Below, piece after piece: positions 43,744-52,840 of a stretch of DNA of 64,000 nucleotides. This DNA comes from an uncultured Trichococcus sp. (GTDB taxonomy: Bacteria; Bacillota; Bacilli; Lactobacillales; Aerococcaceae), in contig NZ_OY760503.1 of assembly GCF_963663645.1 (NCBI RefSeq), positions 1,555,501 through 1,619,500 on the forward strand, read 5' to 3'. The position numbers were made by a program, and so were the translations under genes. The notes beneath the pieces are model-generated. The model was not told the DNA's origin. It worked only from the letters and a program-made list of their open reading frames with translations, and did not search any database. Position 1 is the first letter of the stretch, and each line of letters opens with the position of its first letter.

Positions 43744-43970
43744 AGGCTGCATCAAATCAGAAGTGTACTTTCTGGTTTGATGCAGCCTCTTCGGTTTTGA
43801 GGTTGAACGTACGTTATACTCAAAAATAACCCGCCAAAACCTTATTGGCGGGCAAAATCAATTCGAATCCTATTCAGTCTCCCCGCCAAAATCGGCTTGG
43901 CGGGGAAATACAGCCACACGCGACAAAAGATTCCCCGTCAAAACCACTTTGACGGGGAATTCCGCTGCTA
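43744..43970 (+). repeat. MITE-like dispersed element, copy 4 (degenerate right end)
   Basis: The left hairpin AGGCTGCATCAAATCAGAA ... TTTCTGGTTTGATGCAGCCT is followed by CCCGCCAAA/TTGGCGGG palindromes starting near 43831, 43883 and 43935, 52 bp apart. The ACAGCCCC end is missing. The substitutions in the left hairpin occur on both arms (ATAC to ATGC), so pairing is kept. It separates the convergent ydbC and MFS genes. Confidence 0.75.
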
Positions 43971-44004
43971 ACGCCAATCCTACACCTTTGCATGCTGTCT
44001 TAAA

Positions 44005-45210
44005 TTAAGCGTGGGTTGTGCCAGTGCGTTTCCCGCGTTGATAGAAGAGGAACATCAAAAAAGCGGCAAGCAGAGCGGTGGCGGAACCGAAGTAGAAAGG
44101 CACTTGGTTGTTGAACGTGTCATACAGCCAGCCGCCGATCAGGCTGGCCGGAAGCAGCGTCATCCCCAAGAGCGCATTGTATAGCCCCAACCCGGTGCCT
44201 TTTTTCTCCTTTCCGATGATGTCGGATACCAACGCCTTCTGGATGCCGTCCGTCGCAGCGCTGTATAGGCCGTAAAAGGCGAAGAGGCCGACGATGGCGA
44301 AAGGAGTAGCCGCCTTGCCGAAACCAAAATAAATCAGCGCGAACATCAGATAGCCGCCGATGATGATGCGCTTGCGACCGATCTTGTCAGACAGCTTCCC
44401 GAGCGGAACGGCGAAGGCGACCGAAACCGCATTGAAAACCAGATACATGATCGGGATGAAGGCATCGCTTACGCCGACGTCGCTTGCTTTGATCAGGAGC
44501 AGGGCATCAGTGGAATTCCCCAGCGTAAAAAGGAAAACGATGAACAGAAAAAGGTAGAAGTCCTTAGGGAAATCACGCAAGGCCAATTTTCCGAGACGTT
44601 CGGATTTGGCGCGTTTGGCTTCCTTCACAAAAAAGATGATCGATAACAGACCCAACATTCCCGGAATGGCTGCAAACAGGAAAACGCGCCGATAGTCGCC
44701 TGGGAAGGCGGCCAGCACGGCAAAGGCGATCAGCGGCCCGACGATGGCTCCGCTGTTGTCCATGGCCTTATGGAAGCCGAAATTCAAGCCGGCGTTTTTG
44801 TTCTCTTCCGAAGAGCCGGCCACAAGACTGTCCCGGGGTGCGGTGCGGATGCCTTTTCCGACGCGTTCGACAAAGCGGATCGCCAGAACCTGCAGCGGCG
44901 TTGTCACGAATGCGAACAGCGGTGAAAGGATGGCGGTGATGCCGTAACCGATGACCATGAATGGTTTGTTGCGGCCGATTTTGTCACTCCACCAACCGGA
45001 GAGGGACTTCAAGACGGAAGCAGTGCTTTCGGCAATCCCCTCAATCAAGGAGATTTCCGTTTTCGAAGCGCCCAATGTCGTCAGGAACAGAGGCAGGATG
45101 CTGTAGACCATTTTTGTCGTCGTATCCGTCAGGAAACTGGTTAAGCCGACAAAAAAAATATTGCTTTCGACGCCGAGGATTCGCTTTTTCTTTTTTTGAT
45201 TATCTGCCAT
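44005..45210 (-). CDS. MFS transporter
   Basis: The 401-residue major facilitator has twelve membrane segments. Landmarks are GWWSDKIGRNKPFMVIGYG (the loop 2-3 motif), RFVERVGKGIRTAPRDSLVAG and GKLSDKIGRKRIIIGGYL in the second half. The GKGIRTAPRD stretch is typical of a group often annotated as tetracycline/YnfM-like carriers of unknown substrate. A Lys-rich N terminus precedes the first helix. The start is ATG 45210, with AGAAGG upstream on the minus strand. Confidence 0.85.
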   Translation of the reverse strand: MADNQKKKKRILGVESNIFFVGLTSFLTDTTTKMVYSILPLFLTTLGASKTEISLIEGIAESTASVLKSLSGWWSDKIGRNKPFMVIGYGITAILSPLFAFVTTPLQVLAIRFVERVGKGIRTAPRDSLVAGSSEENKNAGLNFGFHKAMDNSGAIVGPLIAFAVLAAFPGDYRRVFLFAAIPGMLGLLSIIFFVKEAKRAKSERLGKLALRDFPKDFYLFLFIVFLFTLGNSTDALLLIKASDVGVSDAFIPIMYLVFNAVSVAFAVPLGKLSDKIGRKRIIIGGYLMFALIYFGFGKAATPFAIVGLFAFYGLYSAATDGIQKALVSDIIGKEKKGTGLGLYNALLGMTLLPASLIGGWLYDTFNNQVPFYFGSATALLAAFLMFLFYQRGKRTGTTHA

Positions 45211-45398
45211 CTCGAAAACCTTCTTTCCGATTATTTCTTCATCTCCATTTAATTCCTTTTTCGGTAGAAAGTCTAGCAGAGCGACCGCGCCGACACGACC
45301 ATTCCGCGCAATTCGGACAAATGGATAATCAACCGGAATTTTGGTAAAGTGTACCTATTGAAAGGTATAGGCTAACCAAATCTTAGGGAGGAATCGGA

Positions 45399-45950
45399 AT
45401 GAACAGATTGCAGTTCAATCAAACAACAGTGTCCTTTATAAAGGGCGACATCACCCGGTGCGAAATCGATGCCATCGTCAATGCCGCAAATGAAAGCCTG
45501 CTCGGCGGAGGCGGAGTGGACGGCGCCATCCACCGTGCCGCCGGGGCGGAATTGTTGGCAGCTTGCCGCCTTTTGAACGGGTGCCGGACAGGCGAGGCGA
45601 AGCTCACGCCCGGCTTCCGGCTCAAAGCGGCTCATGTCATCCATACGGTCGGTCCGATTTGGCGGGGCGGAATGCACGGCGAAGCGGAATTATTGGCTTC
45701 CTGCTACCGAAAATCATTGGAGCTGGCGGAGGCCAACGGAATCCGTACGCTTGCCTTTCCGGCAATCAGCACCGGCATTTACGGTTATCCGTTGGAACAG
45801 GCGACCTCAATCGCTATCGGAACCATCAAAGCCTACCTGATCGATTATCCGCAAACGAGCATCAAAGAAATTACCTTTGTCTGCTTTGACGATGCGACAT
45901 TGCGCGCATACGAGCAGGCATTCAAAGAACTGGAAAGGGGAACTGACTGA
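45399..45950 (+). CDS. O-acetyl-ADP-ribose deacetylase-like macrodomain protein
   Basis: The 183-residue protein is a MacroD-type macrodomain: [20 protein letters not shown] (ADP-ribose loop with catalytic Asn and Asp), [10 protein letters not shown], and [14 protein letters not shown]. It should remove ADP-ribose from acidic residues or hydrolyse O-acetyl-ADP-ribose. ATG 45399 follows AGGGAGG. Its stop is one base from the start of the zinc-ribbon gene (TGATG), so the two are coupled. Confidence 0.9.
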   Translation: MNRLQFNQTTVSFIKGDITRCEIDAIVNAANESLLGGGGVDGAIHRAAGAELLAACRLLNGCRTGEAKLTPGFRLKAAHVIHTVGPIWRGGMHGEAELLASCYRKSLELAEANGIRTLAFPAISTGIYGYPLEQATSIAIGTIKAYLIDYPQTSIKEITFVCFDDATLRAYEQAFKELERGTD

Positions 45951-46333
45951 TGTTTCTATTTTTTGACGTAATGCCGTTCCGCAAACAACTTGAATACAAC
46001 CAGACGATCACCTGCAGTCGCTGCGGCCATTTTGGGCGCTATGAGGTCTATCTTGTGGGCAATCGTTTCCGCCTGTTTTTCATCCCGGTCATCACCTTCG
46101 GGAAAAAGTATCTCGTCCGCACAACCTGTTGCGACACGTGGTATCTCCTTGATCCGCAAATAGGCAAAGCAATCGAACGGAAAGAAACAATCACAATCCG
46201 GAACAGCGATCTGCAAATGTATCAGACCGGCGAACCACTTGAAAGCAGATGCCCCAACTGCGGGGCTTCCTATCCTCAAGGCGCGCATTTTTGCCCGAAT
46301 TGCGGAACGAAAGTGGATGGAATGGAGCACTGA
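45950..46333 (+). CDS. Zinc-ribbon protein
   Basis: The 127-residue protein has two cysteine clusters. The first is TCSRCGHFG with a later TTCCDTWYLL; the second is a classical zinc ribbon CPNCGASYPQGAHFCPNCG near the C terminus. The segment GNRFRLFFIPVITFGKKYLV is typical of the zinc-ribbon domain family of Firmicutes. It could bind nucleic acid or protein; the role is unknown. ATG 45950 overlaps the macrodomain stop region. Confidence 0.75.
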   Translation: MFLFFDVMPFRKQLEYNQTITCSRCGHFGRYEVYLVGNRFRLFFIPVITFGKKYLVRTTCCDTWYLLDPQIGKAIERKETITIRNSDLQMYQTGEPLESRCPNCGASYPQGAHFCPNCGTKVDGMEH

Positions 46334-46440
46334 GGGATCAGCAATGAAATAAATGAAAGACGCTTGTTTGAAAGCGTTGCAAATTGTCCGATTATGGTAT
46401 ACTACAATTATCGTAAATTGTAAGGGGTGGTCATAATTAT

Positions 46441-47268
46441 ATGTTAACAAACAAAGAAATCAGATCAACAGCTAGAGAATATTTACGCGGCAATTATAAA
46501 ATGGCGGTCATCAACCTGATCCTTATCACGATCGCGAACAGTACCATGCAATCGGTAGTCAGAACGCTGACGGGCGAAAGTGCCTTGAACATGCGGTTGC
46601 CAGCGGGGACTTTGCCTAATTGGGATTCTATCTTTTCGATGCAATACTCGCCTTTCCAAACGACACTGAATGTGGTCCTTTCGATCATCGTGGCGCTGAT
46701 CATCGGCTCCATGCAGATGGGGAATGAATGGGGCTATTTGGATATGTTGGACGGTACGCCGCTTTCATCCGGCCATCTGCTCAAACCATTTGAAAATCAG
46801 TTGTCCAAGACGCTCGGCGTTCTGGCGCTGCAGGCCGTCTATGTCAGTCTATGGTCTGTATTGCTGATCATACCGGGAATCATGAAGCTTTATTCCTTGG
46901 CATTATCGAACTTCATTTACTTCGATAATCCGGATATGAAAACGACGGACATCCTGAGACAAAGCGAAGCCTTCATGAAAGGCAAGAAGATGAGACTTTT
47001 CCAATTGGATTTGACTTATTTTGTTGTTTACCTGATTCCGGTGGCGCTGTTTATGGGTGTCGGAATAGCTGCGTTTAACATGTATGCCGGAGCGGCAAGG
47101 GCTGATTCCGATGCGTTATTGTATCAAGCGTTATTGCTGGTAGGATTGATGTTGGCTACATTCGCTGTCTTTGGAATCTTGACTTTCATCGTTGAGCCGA
47201 GAAGGAAAGCCGCGCGTGCGGTTTTCTATTCGGAAGTCCTGAAGGAAGAAGACCTCAGCATCGGCTGA
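46441..47268 (+). CDS. DUF975-family membrane protein
   Basis: The 275-residue protein begins NKEIRSTAREYLRGNYKMAVI, the DUF975 N-terminal motif. It contains five to six membrane segments and the signature GIMKLYSLALSNFIYFDNPDMKTTDILRQSEAFMKGKK. Function unknown. ATG 46441 follows AAGGGGTGG. The upstream region has an extended TATGGTATACT sequence at about 46393 that could be its -10 region. Confidence 0.82.
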   Translation: MLTNKEIRSTAREYLRGNYKMAVINLILITIANSTMQSVVRTLTGESALNMRLPAGTLPNWDSIFSMQYSPFQTTLNVVLSIIVALIIGSMQMGNEWGYLDMLDGTPLSSGHLLKPFENQLSKTLGVLALQAVYVSLWSVLLIIPGIMKLYSLALSNFIYFDNPDMKTTDILRQSEAFMKGKKMRLFQLDLTYFVVYLIPVALFMGVGIAAFNMYAGAARADSDALLYQALLLVGLMLATFAVFGILTFIVEPRRKAARAVFYSEVLKEEDLSIG

Positions 47269-47314
47269 TTTTTCCATACATCATAGTTAAATTTCAGTGA
47301 AAGGAAGCGAAATA

Positions 47315-48082
47315 ATGGAGCCTAGAATCAAAAGAGAAGCGCCAAGCATCACAACCGATTTGCGCAGTGACACAGTCCAAGTCCCTAGCGTGATCCGGAA
47401 CTGTTCAGGGATCCGGATTTTTGGAAAGCGAATCAAATCCCTGATCTTTACGACGGATATTGCGATAATCCTGAATAACGATGCGGATGCCGTCATCGCG
47501 GTTTATCCATTTACCCCGCATCCGGCGGTTATCCAAAGCATTGCCAATGTCTCAACCATTCCGATCCTTTCCGGTGTCGGTGGGGGGACGACCCAAGGCA
47601 AACGCAGCGCCAACATCTCCTTGTTTTCTGAAGCACAGGGTTCCTTGGCTGTCGTCGTCAATGCGCCGACACCGATTGATACCATCAAACAAATCGAAGA
47701 AACTGTGGATATTCCGATCGTCTGTACCATCGTAACGGAATATATGGATATTCAGGAACGGTTGGATGCCGGCGTCGATATCCTGAACGTCAGCGGCGGA
47801 AAGGATACGCCGTATATCGTTAGCCGTATCCGTGAAAATTTCCCGGATGTTCCGATCATCGCGACAGGCGGACCGACTGATAAAACGATTCTGGATGTGA
47901 TCAATGCCGGCGCCAATGCCATCAGCTGGACGCCGCCTTCCAATGGGGAACTGTTCAGGCGCAAGATGGATAAGTACCGCAACAAAGAACGTGAAAAGTT
48001 TATGCAGGAGCACCAAGGTATGACGATCGAAGAAGTTGAAGATCTGGAAGAACTGGAAAATCTGGAAGATCAGAGAGATTAA
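47315..48082 (+). CDS. TIM-barrel-like protein of unknown function
   Basis: The 255-residue protein has a beta/alpha-barrel layout with repeating hydrophobic strands. Its phosphate-binding-like segments are VPIIATGGPTDKTILDVINAGANAI and the earlier PILSGVGGGTT. It resembles proteins loosely annotated as hydrolases in Carnobacteriaceae and Enterococcaceae. The C-terminal 40 residues are strongly acidic and probably a coiled coil (EEVEDLEELENLEDQ). ATG 47315 is used because AAGGAAG lies upstream; GTG 47297 lies just before that site. A very strong terminator follows. Confidence 0.6.
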   Translation: MEPRIKREAPSITTDLRSDTVQVPSVIRNCSGIRIFGKRIKSLIFTTDIAIILNNDADAVIAVYPFTPHPAVIQSIANVSTIPILSGVGGGTTQGKRSANISLFSEAQGSLAVVVNAPTPIDTIKQIEETVDIPIVCTIVTEYMDIQERLDAGVDILNVSGGKDTPYIVSRIRENFPDVPIIATGGPTDKTILDVINAGANAISWTPPSNGELFRRKMDKYRNKEREKFMQEHQGMTIEEVEDLEELENLEDQRD

Positions 48083-48096
48083 TCCATTGAAAAAAA

Positions 48097-48153
48097 CGCG
48101 CAAGCAGCTGCCGGAACTGTCCCGGCAGCTGCTTGCGCGCTTTTTTTTTTTTT
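48097..48153 (+). terminator. Strong bidirectional terminator
   Basis: GCGCAAGCAGCTGCCGG pairs fully with CCGGCAGCTGCTTGCGC across a short loop. A-runs lie on the left and a long T-run on the right. It ends both the TIM-barrel-like gene and the convergent SDR gene. Confidence 0.93.
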
Positions 48154-48186
48154 CGGTATCAGAAAATATTTTTGCCAAATAGAATA

Positions 48187-48930
48187 CTACAGGTCGGAAA
48201 TCATGCCGCCGTCGACGACGAATTGCGAGCCGGTCGAGTAGCTTGAATCATCGGATGCCAGGTAGATGACCAGGTTGGAGACTTCTTCCGGTTTTGCGGT
48301 CCTCCTCAGAGGAATGTCCTTTTCCAATTGCTTGATGTATTCGTAGACGTCACCCTGTTCGGCCATCGGCGTTTCGATGATGCCCGGGTGGACGGAATTC
48401 ACGCGGATATTGAATTGGCCAAGCTCAGTAGCTGCTCCCTTTGTCATCCCGGTTACGGCGTGCTTCGAAGCGCTGTAGGCGATGGCGGTAGGTGCACTCA
48501 CAAGGCCGTCGACTGATGAAATGTTGACGATCGATCCGACACCGGCTTTTTTCATGGAAGGCACGACAGCTTTCATACCCAGGAACACGCCCAGTTCATC
48601 GATTTCAAAAGTCAAACGGAAATCAGCTTCCGTCAGTTGGTCCAATGTCTTGAAGATGCCGACACCGGCATTGTTGACGAGTACGGTAACCGGTCCGAAT
48701 TTTTCCTCGGTCTGCGCAATGACTTCTTCCCAATTTTCTGATTTTGACACATCGAGCTTCATGAAGACGGCATTTTCGCCGATTTCTTCAGCCAAAGTTT
48801 TTCCGGCTGCTTCATTGATGTCGGTCACCACCACTTTGGCGCCTTCCTCCGCGAATTTGCGGGCGTGCATGGCACCCATTCCTTGCGCTGCGCCTGTGAT
48901 AATCGCTACCTTGTTCTGTAATTTTCCCAT
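48187..48930 (-). CDS. Short-chain dehydrogenase/reductase
   Basis: The 247-residue classical SDR has TGAAQGMGAMHA (NAD(P) loop), VVVTDINEAAG with an Asp that favours NAD(H), and VNNAGVG. The catalytic Ser is in IVNISSVDGLV and Tyr-Lys in YSASKHAV. It probably oxidises or reduces a small alcohol/ketone, such as acetoin or 3-hydroxyacyl compounds; the substrate is not clear. ATG 48930 has AAAGGAGCG upstream on the minus strand. Confidence 0.9.
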   Translation of the reverse strand: MGKLQNKVAIITGAAQGMGAMHARKFAEEGAKVVVTDINEAAGKTLAEEIGENAVFMKLDVSKSENWEEVIAQTEEKFGPVTVLVNNAGVGIFKTLDQLTEADFRLTFEIDELGVFLGMKAVVPSMKKAGVGSIVNISSVDGLVSAPTAIAYSASKHAVTGMTKGAATELGQFNIRVNSVHPGIIETPMAEQGDVYEYIKQLEKDIPLRRTAKPEEVSNLVIYLASDDSSYSTGSQFVVDGGMISDL

Positions 48931-49425
48931 TCCGTATCGCTCCTTTGGATTCGATTATTGCCGCTCCCTAATTGTTTGGGATAACTTGTATAGGTTTACG
49001 ATTATGGTATTCCTATAACGGGCCGGAATCAATATTATTGCAGCATATTTATCTATTCACAAATGAAGTGATTCCATAAAAGTCTTGAACAGGTGTAAAG
49101 TTTGCACTATTAACGCGCGTTTTGGCTGGTTCAAATATTTGAACAGAAAATGAACAAGCGTTTCAAAGGCTTGGAATAGAATTTTTTTATCAATATGCTC
49201 GTAATTGGGGAGGGTGATGCGGAACTTGTCTGGATTCAGATGCTTCAGTCAATCAATGGGGACGAACGAAGACGGTCTTCTCTCAGGTGTATTTTTTTTA
49301 AATCATCGGGCAATACTATATAATAAGTGTAAGAAAGAAAGCGGTTTTCGGATTGCGGCAGATTTCTGGACGGTTGGCATCGCCGGAGCTGTCAATGCGA
49401 AAAATAGAATATTGGAGGAATTCCT
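48931..49425. other. Intergenic region without recognised genes
   Basis: This roughly 495-bp gap lies between the divergent SDR and YpfJ-type genes. It is AT-rich near 49020-49200 and should hold both promoters. I see no RNA gene, repeat or convincing reading frame; the frame at 49205-49429 has no ribosome site and overlaps the next start. Confidence 0.5.
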
Positions 49426-50310
49426 ATGAAATGGAAGGGTGGAAGGAGAAGCTCAAACGTTGAGGACCGACGCGGCAGTGGCGGCTTTTCGACGGGTGGC
49501 GGCGGCCTGGGCGTGAGCGGCATGGCAGGCGGCGGGATTTTTGGGATCATCATCATGATCATCATTGCCCTGTTCGGAGGCGGTGACCTGTTCGGTGGCG
49601 GCGGAAGCAGCACGCCGACAGAAACGCCACAGACCGGCATCACCGAAACGAGCAACAAGACCGAGGACGAGATGGCTGAATTTGTATCCGTCGTATTGGC
49701 CTACACAGAAGATGTCTGGACCCAGGAATTTGCGAACAACAACATGGAATATGTAGAGCCGACGCTTGTGCTGTTCAGCGGACAGGTGCAGTCAGCCTGT
49801 GGTGTGGCCGGTTCCCAAGTCGGGCCTTTCTACTGTCCTGCTGACCAAAAGGTATACATTGATCTGAGTTTCTATGATACGCTTTCGCAAGAATACGGAG
49901 CATCCGGCGATTTTGCGATGGCCTACGTCATCGCTCATGAAGTCGGGCATCACGTCCAGAATTTGTTGGGCATCATGGATCAGGTGCAAAGCGCCCGTAA
50001 TCAGTTGAGCGAAACGGAATACAACGAGCTGAATGTGCGCCTGGAACTGCAGGCCGACTACCTGGCCGGCGTCTGGGCTAACTATGTCCAAGAGCAGGGT
50101 TTGCTGGAGGAGGGCGATTTCGAGGAAGCCTTGCAGGCAGCTTTCGCTGTAGGGGATGATACCCTGCAGAAAGAGTACCAAGGCTATATTGTACCGGACA
50201 GCTTTACGCACGGTACCTCCGAGCAACGCATGCGCTGGTTCACGAAAGGCTTTGAAAAAGGTGATCTGAGCGGCGGGGATACGTTTAATATCCCATATGA
50301 TGAACTGTGA
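49426..50310 (+). CDS. ypfJ: YpfJ-type neutral zinc metallopeptidase
   Basis: The 294-residue protein is of the putative neutral zinc metallopeptidase family. The N terminus is Gly/Ser/Arg-rich (MKWKGGRRSSNVEDRRGSGG), followed by one membrane segment (IFGIIIMIIIALFGGG). The extracellular domain has the zinc motif HEVGHHVQN, the substrate-side LELQADYLAGVWA, which supplies another ligand, and FTHGTSEQRMRWF. The natural substrate is unknown. ATG 49426 follows TGGAGGAAT. A terminator lies 13 bp after the stop. Confidence 0.88.
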   Translation: MKWKGGRRSSNVEDRRGSGGFSTGGGGLGVSGMAGGGIFGIIIMIIIALFGGGDLFGGGGSSTPTETPQTGITETSNKTEDEMAEFVSVVLAYTEDVWTQEFANNNMEYVEPTLVLFSGQVQSACGVAGSQVGPFYCPADQKVYIDLSFYDTLSQEYGASGDFAMAYVIAHEVGHHVQNLLGIMDQVQSARNQLSETEYNELNVRLELQADYLAGVWANYVQEQGLLEEGDFEEALQAAFAVGDDTLQKEYQGYIVPDSFTHGTSEQRMRWFTKGFEKGDLSGGDTFNIPYDEL

Positions 50311-50322
50311 TGAATTTGGTTG

Positions 50323-50351
50323 AGCCTGCCGCGCTGCGGCGGGCTTTTTTT
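50323..50351 (+). terminator. Terminator after the YpfJ-type gene
   Basis: The GC-rich stem AGCCTGCCGC / GCGGCGGGCT is followed by a T-run. Confidence 0.9.
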
Positions 50352-50418
50352 GGAGATCTGGGTACCTTGGCTTTTTTTCTGCATGCATCCGGGTAAAAAT
50401 AACCGGTCCCTGATCCGA

Positions 50419-50447
50419 TTGACACAAGCATACGTAAGGAATATAAT
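50419..50447 (+). promoter_or_regulatory. Consensus promoter of the metal ATPase gene
   Basis: TTGACA and TATAAT are separated by exactly 17 bases; both hexamers are perfect matches to the housekeeping consensus. Confidence 0.85.
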
Positions 50448-50455
50448 ATAACTAA

Positions 50456-50479
50456 CACATGAACGTGTATTCATATGTA
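50456..50479 (+). promoter_or_regulatory. SmtB/CadC-type operator candidate
   Basis: ATGAACGTGTATTCAT is an imperfect palindrome matching the ArsR/SmtB-family operator pattern (TGAA, six bases, TTCA). It overlaps the transcription start expected from the promoter just upstream. A metal-sensing repressor would block transcription here. No ArsR-type gene lies next to it in this window. Confidence 0.6.
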
Positions 50480-50541
50480 ATGCGGAATCATTCCGTTTTC
50501 GGATAAATTATAGGAATGCTTGAGTCTAAGGAGGAATTCAG

Positions 50542-52797
50542 ATGTCTGAGAAAGTAAAGCGGATCGAATGGTATTTGGACGAATTGGATTGCGCCAATTG
50601 TGCCAACAAAGTTGAAGCCGGCATCGCGAAAATAGAAGGGATTCTTGAAAGCAATGTGAACTTCATGACGAAGACATTGCGGATCGAAATCGAAGAGGAT
50701 CAAGAGAACGATATTTTGCCGAAAGTGAAACAAAAACTCAGTGTACTGGAACCGGATATCCATCCGACTCTAAAAAAAAGCGGTGCACCGATCGGAACAA
50801 ACGGATTGCCGATAGTTGCGGCCCGATCGGCTGAAGCGAAATCCGCCGAAAAGCTCCACGACCATCATGACCATCACGGCTCTGATTCCGAGGATGCTGA
50901 AGGGCACCCCCACGAACATAGCCATGGTCATAGTCATGCGCACGGCGAAGGGGACAAGGACGAAATCCGGAAAGCCGTCATCCGTCTGGTCGTCGGCTTT
51001 GGAATCTTGCTGGCGGCGATTTTCGCCCCGGTCAGCGCAACGGTTTCGCTGGCATTGTATGTGACCGCGTACCTGGTTGCGGGCTATGACATCGTTTGGA
51101 GCGCGCTTCTTAACATCAAGAACGGACAGCTGTTTGATGAAAATTTCCTGATGACGATCGCCACTCTGAGCGCTTTTTATATCCAGGAGTATCCGGAAGC
51201 AGTGGCCGTTATGCTGTTCTATCAGCTGGGTGAACTGTTCCAGGACATCGCGGTCGACAAATCCCGCCGCTCCATCGCCGAATTGATGGACATCCGCCCC
51301 GATTACGCAAACGTGAAAACAGCTGCCGGCATCGAAAAAGTCGCGCCGGAAACCGTCAAAATCGGCGACATCATCCTGATCCGCCCCGGCGAAAAAGTGC
51401 CGTTGGACGGGAAAGTCGTGAGCGGAACCTCGGCCGTCGACACCTCGGCACTGACCGGGGAATCGGTACCGCGTGGCGTGAAAGCCGGCGACAGCATCCT
51501 GAGCGGGTTCATCAACAAAAACGGCGTCATCGAAGTCGCGGTGGAAAAACCATTTGCTGAGTCCACCGTCGTCAAAATTTTGGATTTGGTGCAGAACGCC
51601 AGCGGCCGAAAAGCGCCTACGGAAAATTTCATCACCAAATTCGCCCGCTACTACACACCGGTCGTCGTCATCGCAGCCGTGTTGCTGGCGGTGTTGCCGC
51701 CGCTCTTGTTCCCGGGTGAAAGTTTCAATGAATGGCTTTACCGGGCCAGCATTTTTCTGGTCATCTCGTGTCCGTGCGCTTTGGTCGTTTCGATTCCGGT
51801 CGGCTTCTTCGGCGGCATCGGCTCGGCCTCGCGCAAAGGTATCCTCGTCAAAGGGAGCAATTTCCTTGAAGGTCTGAATGATGTCAAAACGGTCGTGATG
51901 GACAAGACCGGCACCTTGACCGAAGGCAAATTCGCCGTAACCCGGATCGAAAGCGCCGGCGAGCTGACGGAGGAGCTTTTGCTGGAACTGGCAGCCTATG
52001 CGGAACTGCATTCCAGCCACCCGATTGCCGATTCCATCAAGGAAGCCTACGGGAACCCGATAGCTGAAGACCGGATCGCCACCACAAACAATATCCCGGG
52101 TCAGGGACTGCAGGTCGTTGTCGATGGGCAGGAAATCCTGGCCGGCAACGCCAAATTGATGAAGAAATTCGGCATCATCCATGCGCCGGCTCCCGAAACC
52201 GGGACGGTTGTGCATATCGCTGTGGATAAACAATATGCGGGCTACATCCTGATAGCAGATGCCATAAAAGCTGATGCGAAGGCCACGATCGCCGGCCTGA
52301 AGGCGAGAGGGATCCGCACCATCATGCTGACCGGGGATTCCCATGCGGTTGGCGAAGCAGTCGCCAAGGAAATCGGCATCGATGAAGTCCATGCCGAATT
52401 GCTTCCGCAGGACAAAGTGACGAAGCTGGAGGAAGTGTTGGCAAGCAAACGAAAAGGCGAAAAAGTCATCTTCGTGGGCGATGGCATCAACGATACGCCG
52501 GTGTTGGCGCGTTCCGATATCGGGATGGCGATGGGCGGATTGGGATCCGACGCCGCCATCGAAGCGGCGGATATCGTCATCATGGACGATCAGCCATCCA
52601 AGATTTTGACCGCAATCACCGTTGCTGAGGAAACACGCAAAATCGTCTGGCAGAACATCATTTTCGCCATGTCAGTCAAAGGGCTGTTCCTGATTCTCGG
52701 CGCGTTCGGCGTCGCCACGATGTGGGAAGCCGTCTTCGCCGATGTCGGCGTGACCGTGCTGGCTGTCCTCAACAGCATCCGGATCCTGAAAAAATAA
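50542..52797 (+). CDS. Zn2+/Cd2+/Pb2+-exporting P-type ATPase
   Basis: The 751-residue P1B-type ATPase has an N-terminal metal-binding domain with CANC (residues about 15-18) and a His/Asp-rich linker (HDHHDHHGS and HPHEHSHGHSHAHGE, residues about 105-135). Eight membrane segments follow, with SCPCALV (transport site), DKTGTLTEG (phosphorylated Asp), SSHPIA (HP motif) and GDGINDTPVLA. The set is typical of ZntA/CadA exporters of divalent soft metals. A perfect promoter and a SmtB-like operator precede it. ATG 50542 follows AAGGAGG. It is the only gene in its transcript, ending at a GC-rich terminator. Confidence 0.92.
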   Translation: MSEKVKRIEWYLDELDCANCANKVEAGIAKIEGILESNVNFMTKTLRIEIEEDQENDILPKVKQKLSVLEPDIHPTLKKSGAPIGTNGLPIVAARSAEAKSAEKLHDHHDHHGSDSEDAEGHPHEHSHGHSHAHGEGDKDEIRKAVIRLVVGFGILLAAIFAPVSATVSLALYVTAYLVAGYDIVWSALLNIKNGQLFDENFLMTIATLSAFYIQEYPEAVAVMLFYQLGELFQDIAVDKSRRSIAELMDIRPDYANVKTAAGIEKVAPETVKIGDIILIRPGEKVPLDGKVVSGTSAVDTSALTGESVPRGVKAGDSILSGFINKNGVIEVAVEKPFAESTVVKILDLVQNASGRKAPTENFITKFARYYTPVVVIAAVLLAVLPPLLFPGESFNEWLYRASIFLVISCPCALVVSIPVGFFGGIGSASRKGILVKGSNFLEGLNDVKTVVMDKTGTLTEGKFAVTRIESAGELTEELLLELAAYAELHSSHPIADSIKEAYGNPIAEDRIATTNNIPGQGLQVVVDGQEILAGNAKLMKKFGIIHAPAPETGTVVHIAVDKQYAGYILIADAIKADAKATIAGLKARGIRTIMLTGDSHAVGEAVAKEIGIDEVHAELLPQDKVTKLEEVLASKRKGEKVIFVGDGINDTPVLARSDIGMAMGGLGSDAAIEAADIVIMDDQPSKILTAITVAEETRKIVWQNIIFAMSVKGLFLILGAFGVATMWEAVFADVGVTVLAVLNSIRILKK

Positions 52798-52809
52798 TCG
52801 TTAGTATAT

Positions 52810-52835
52810 GGGGGCCGCCAGCGGCCCCTGTTTTT
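52810..52835 (+). terminator. Terminator after the metal ATPase gene
   Basis: The stem GGGGCCGC / GCGGCCCC around CA is followed by TG and a T-run. Confidence 0.88.
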
Positions 52836-52840
52836 GTGCG

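Noticed and set aside
50770-52392. 540-codon open frame antisense to the metal ATPase gene
   Set aside because: It mirrors a highly conserved P-type ATPase gene and its translation resembles no protein. The same reasoning applies to the long antisense frames at 28847-30337 and 54808-56268.
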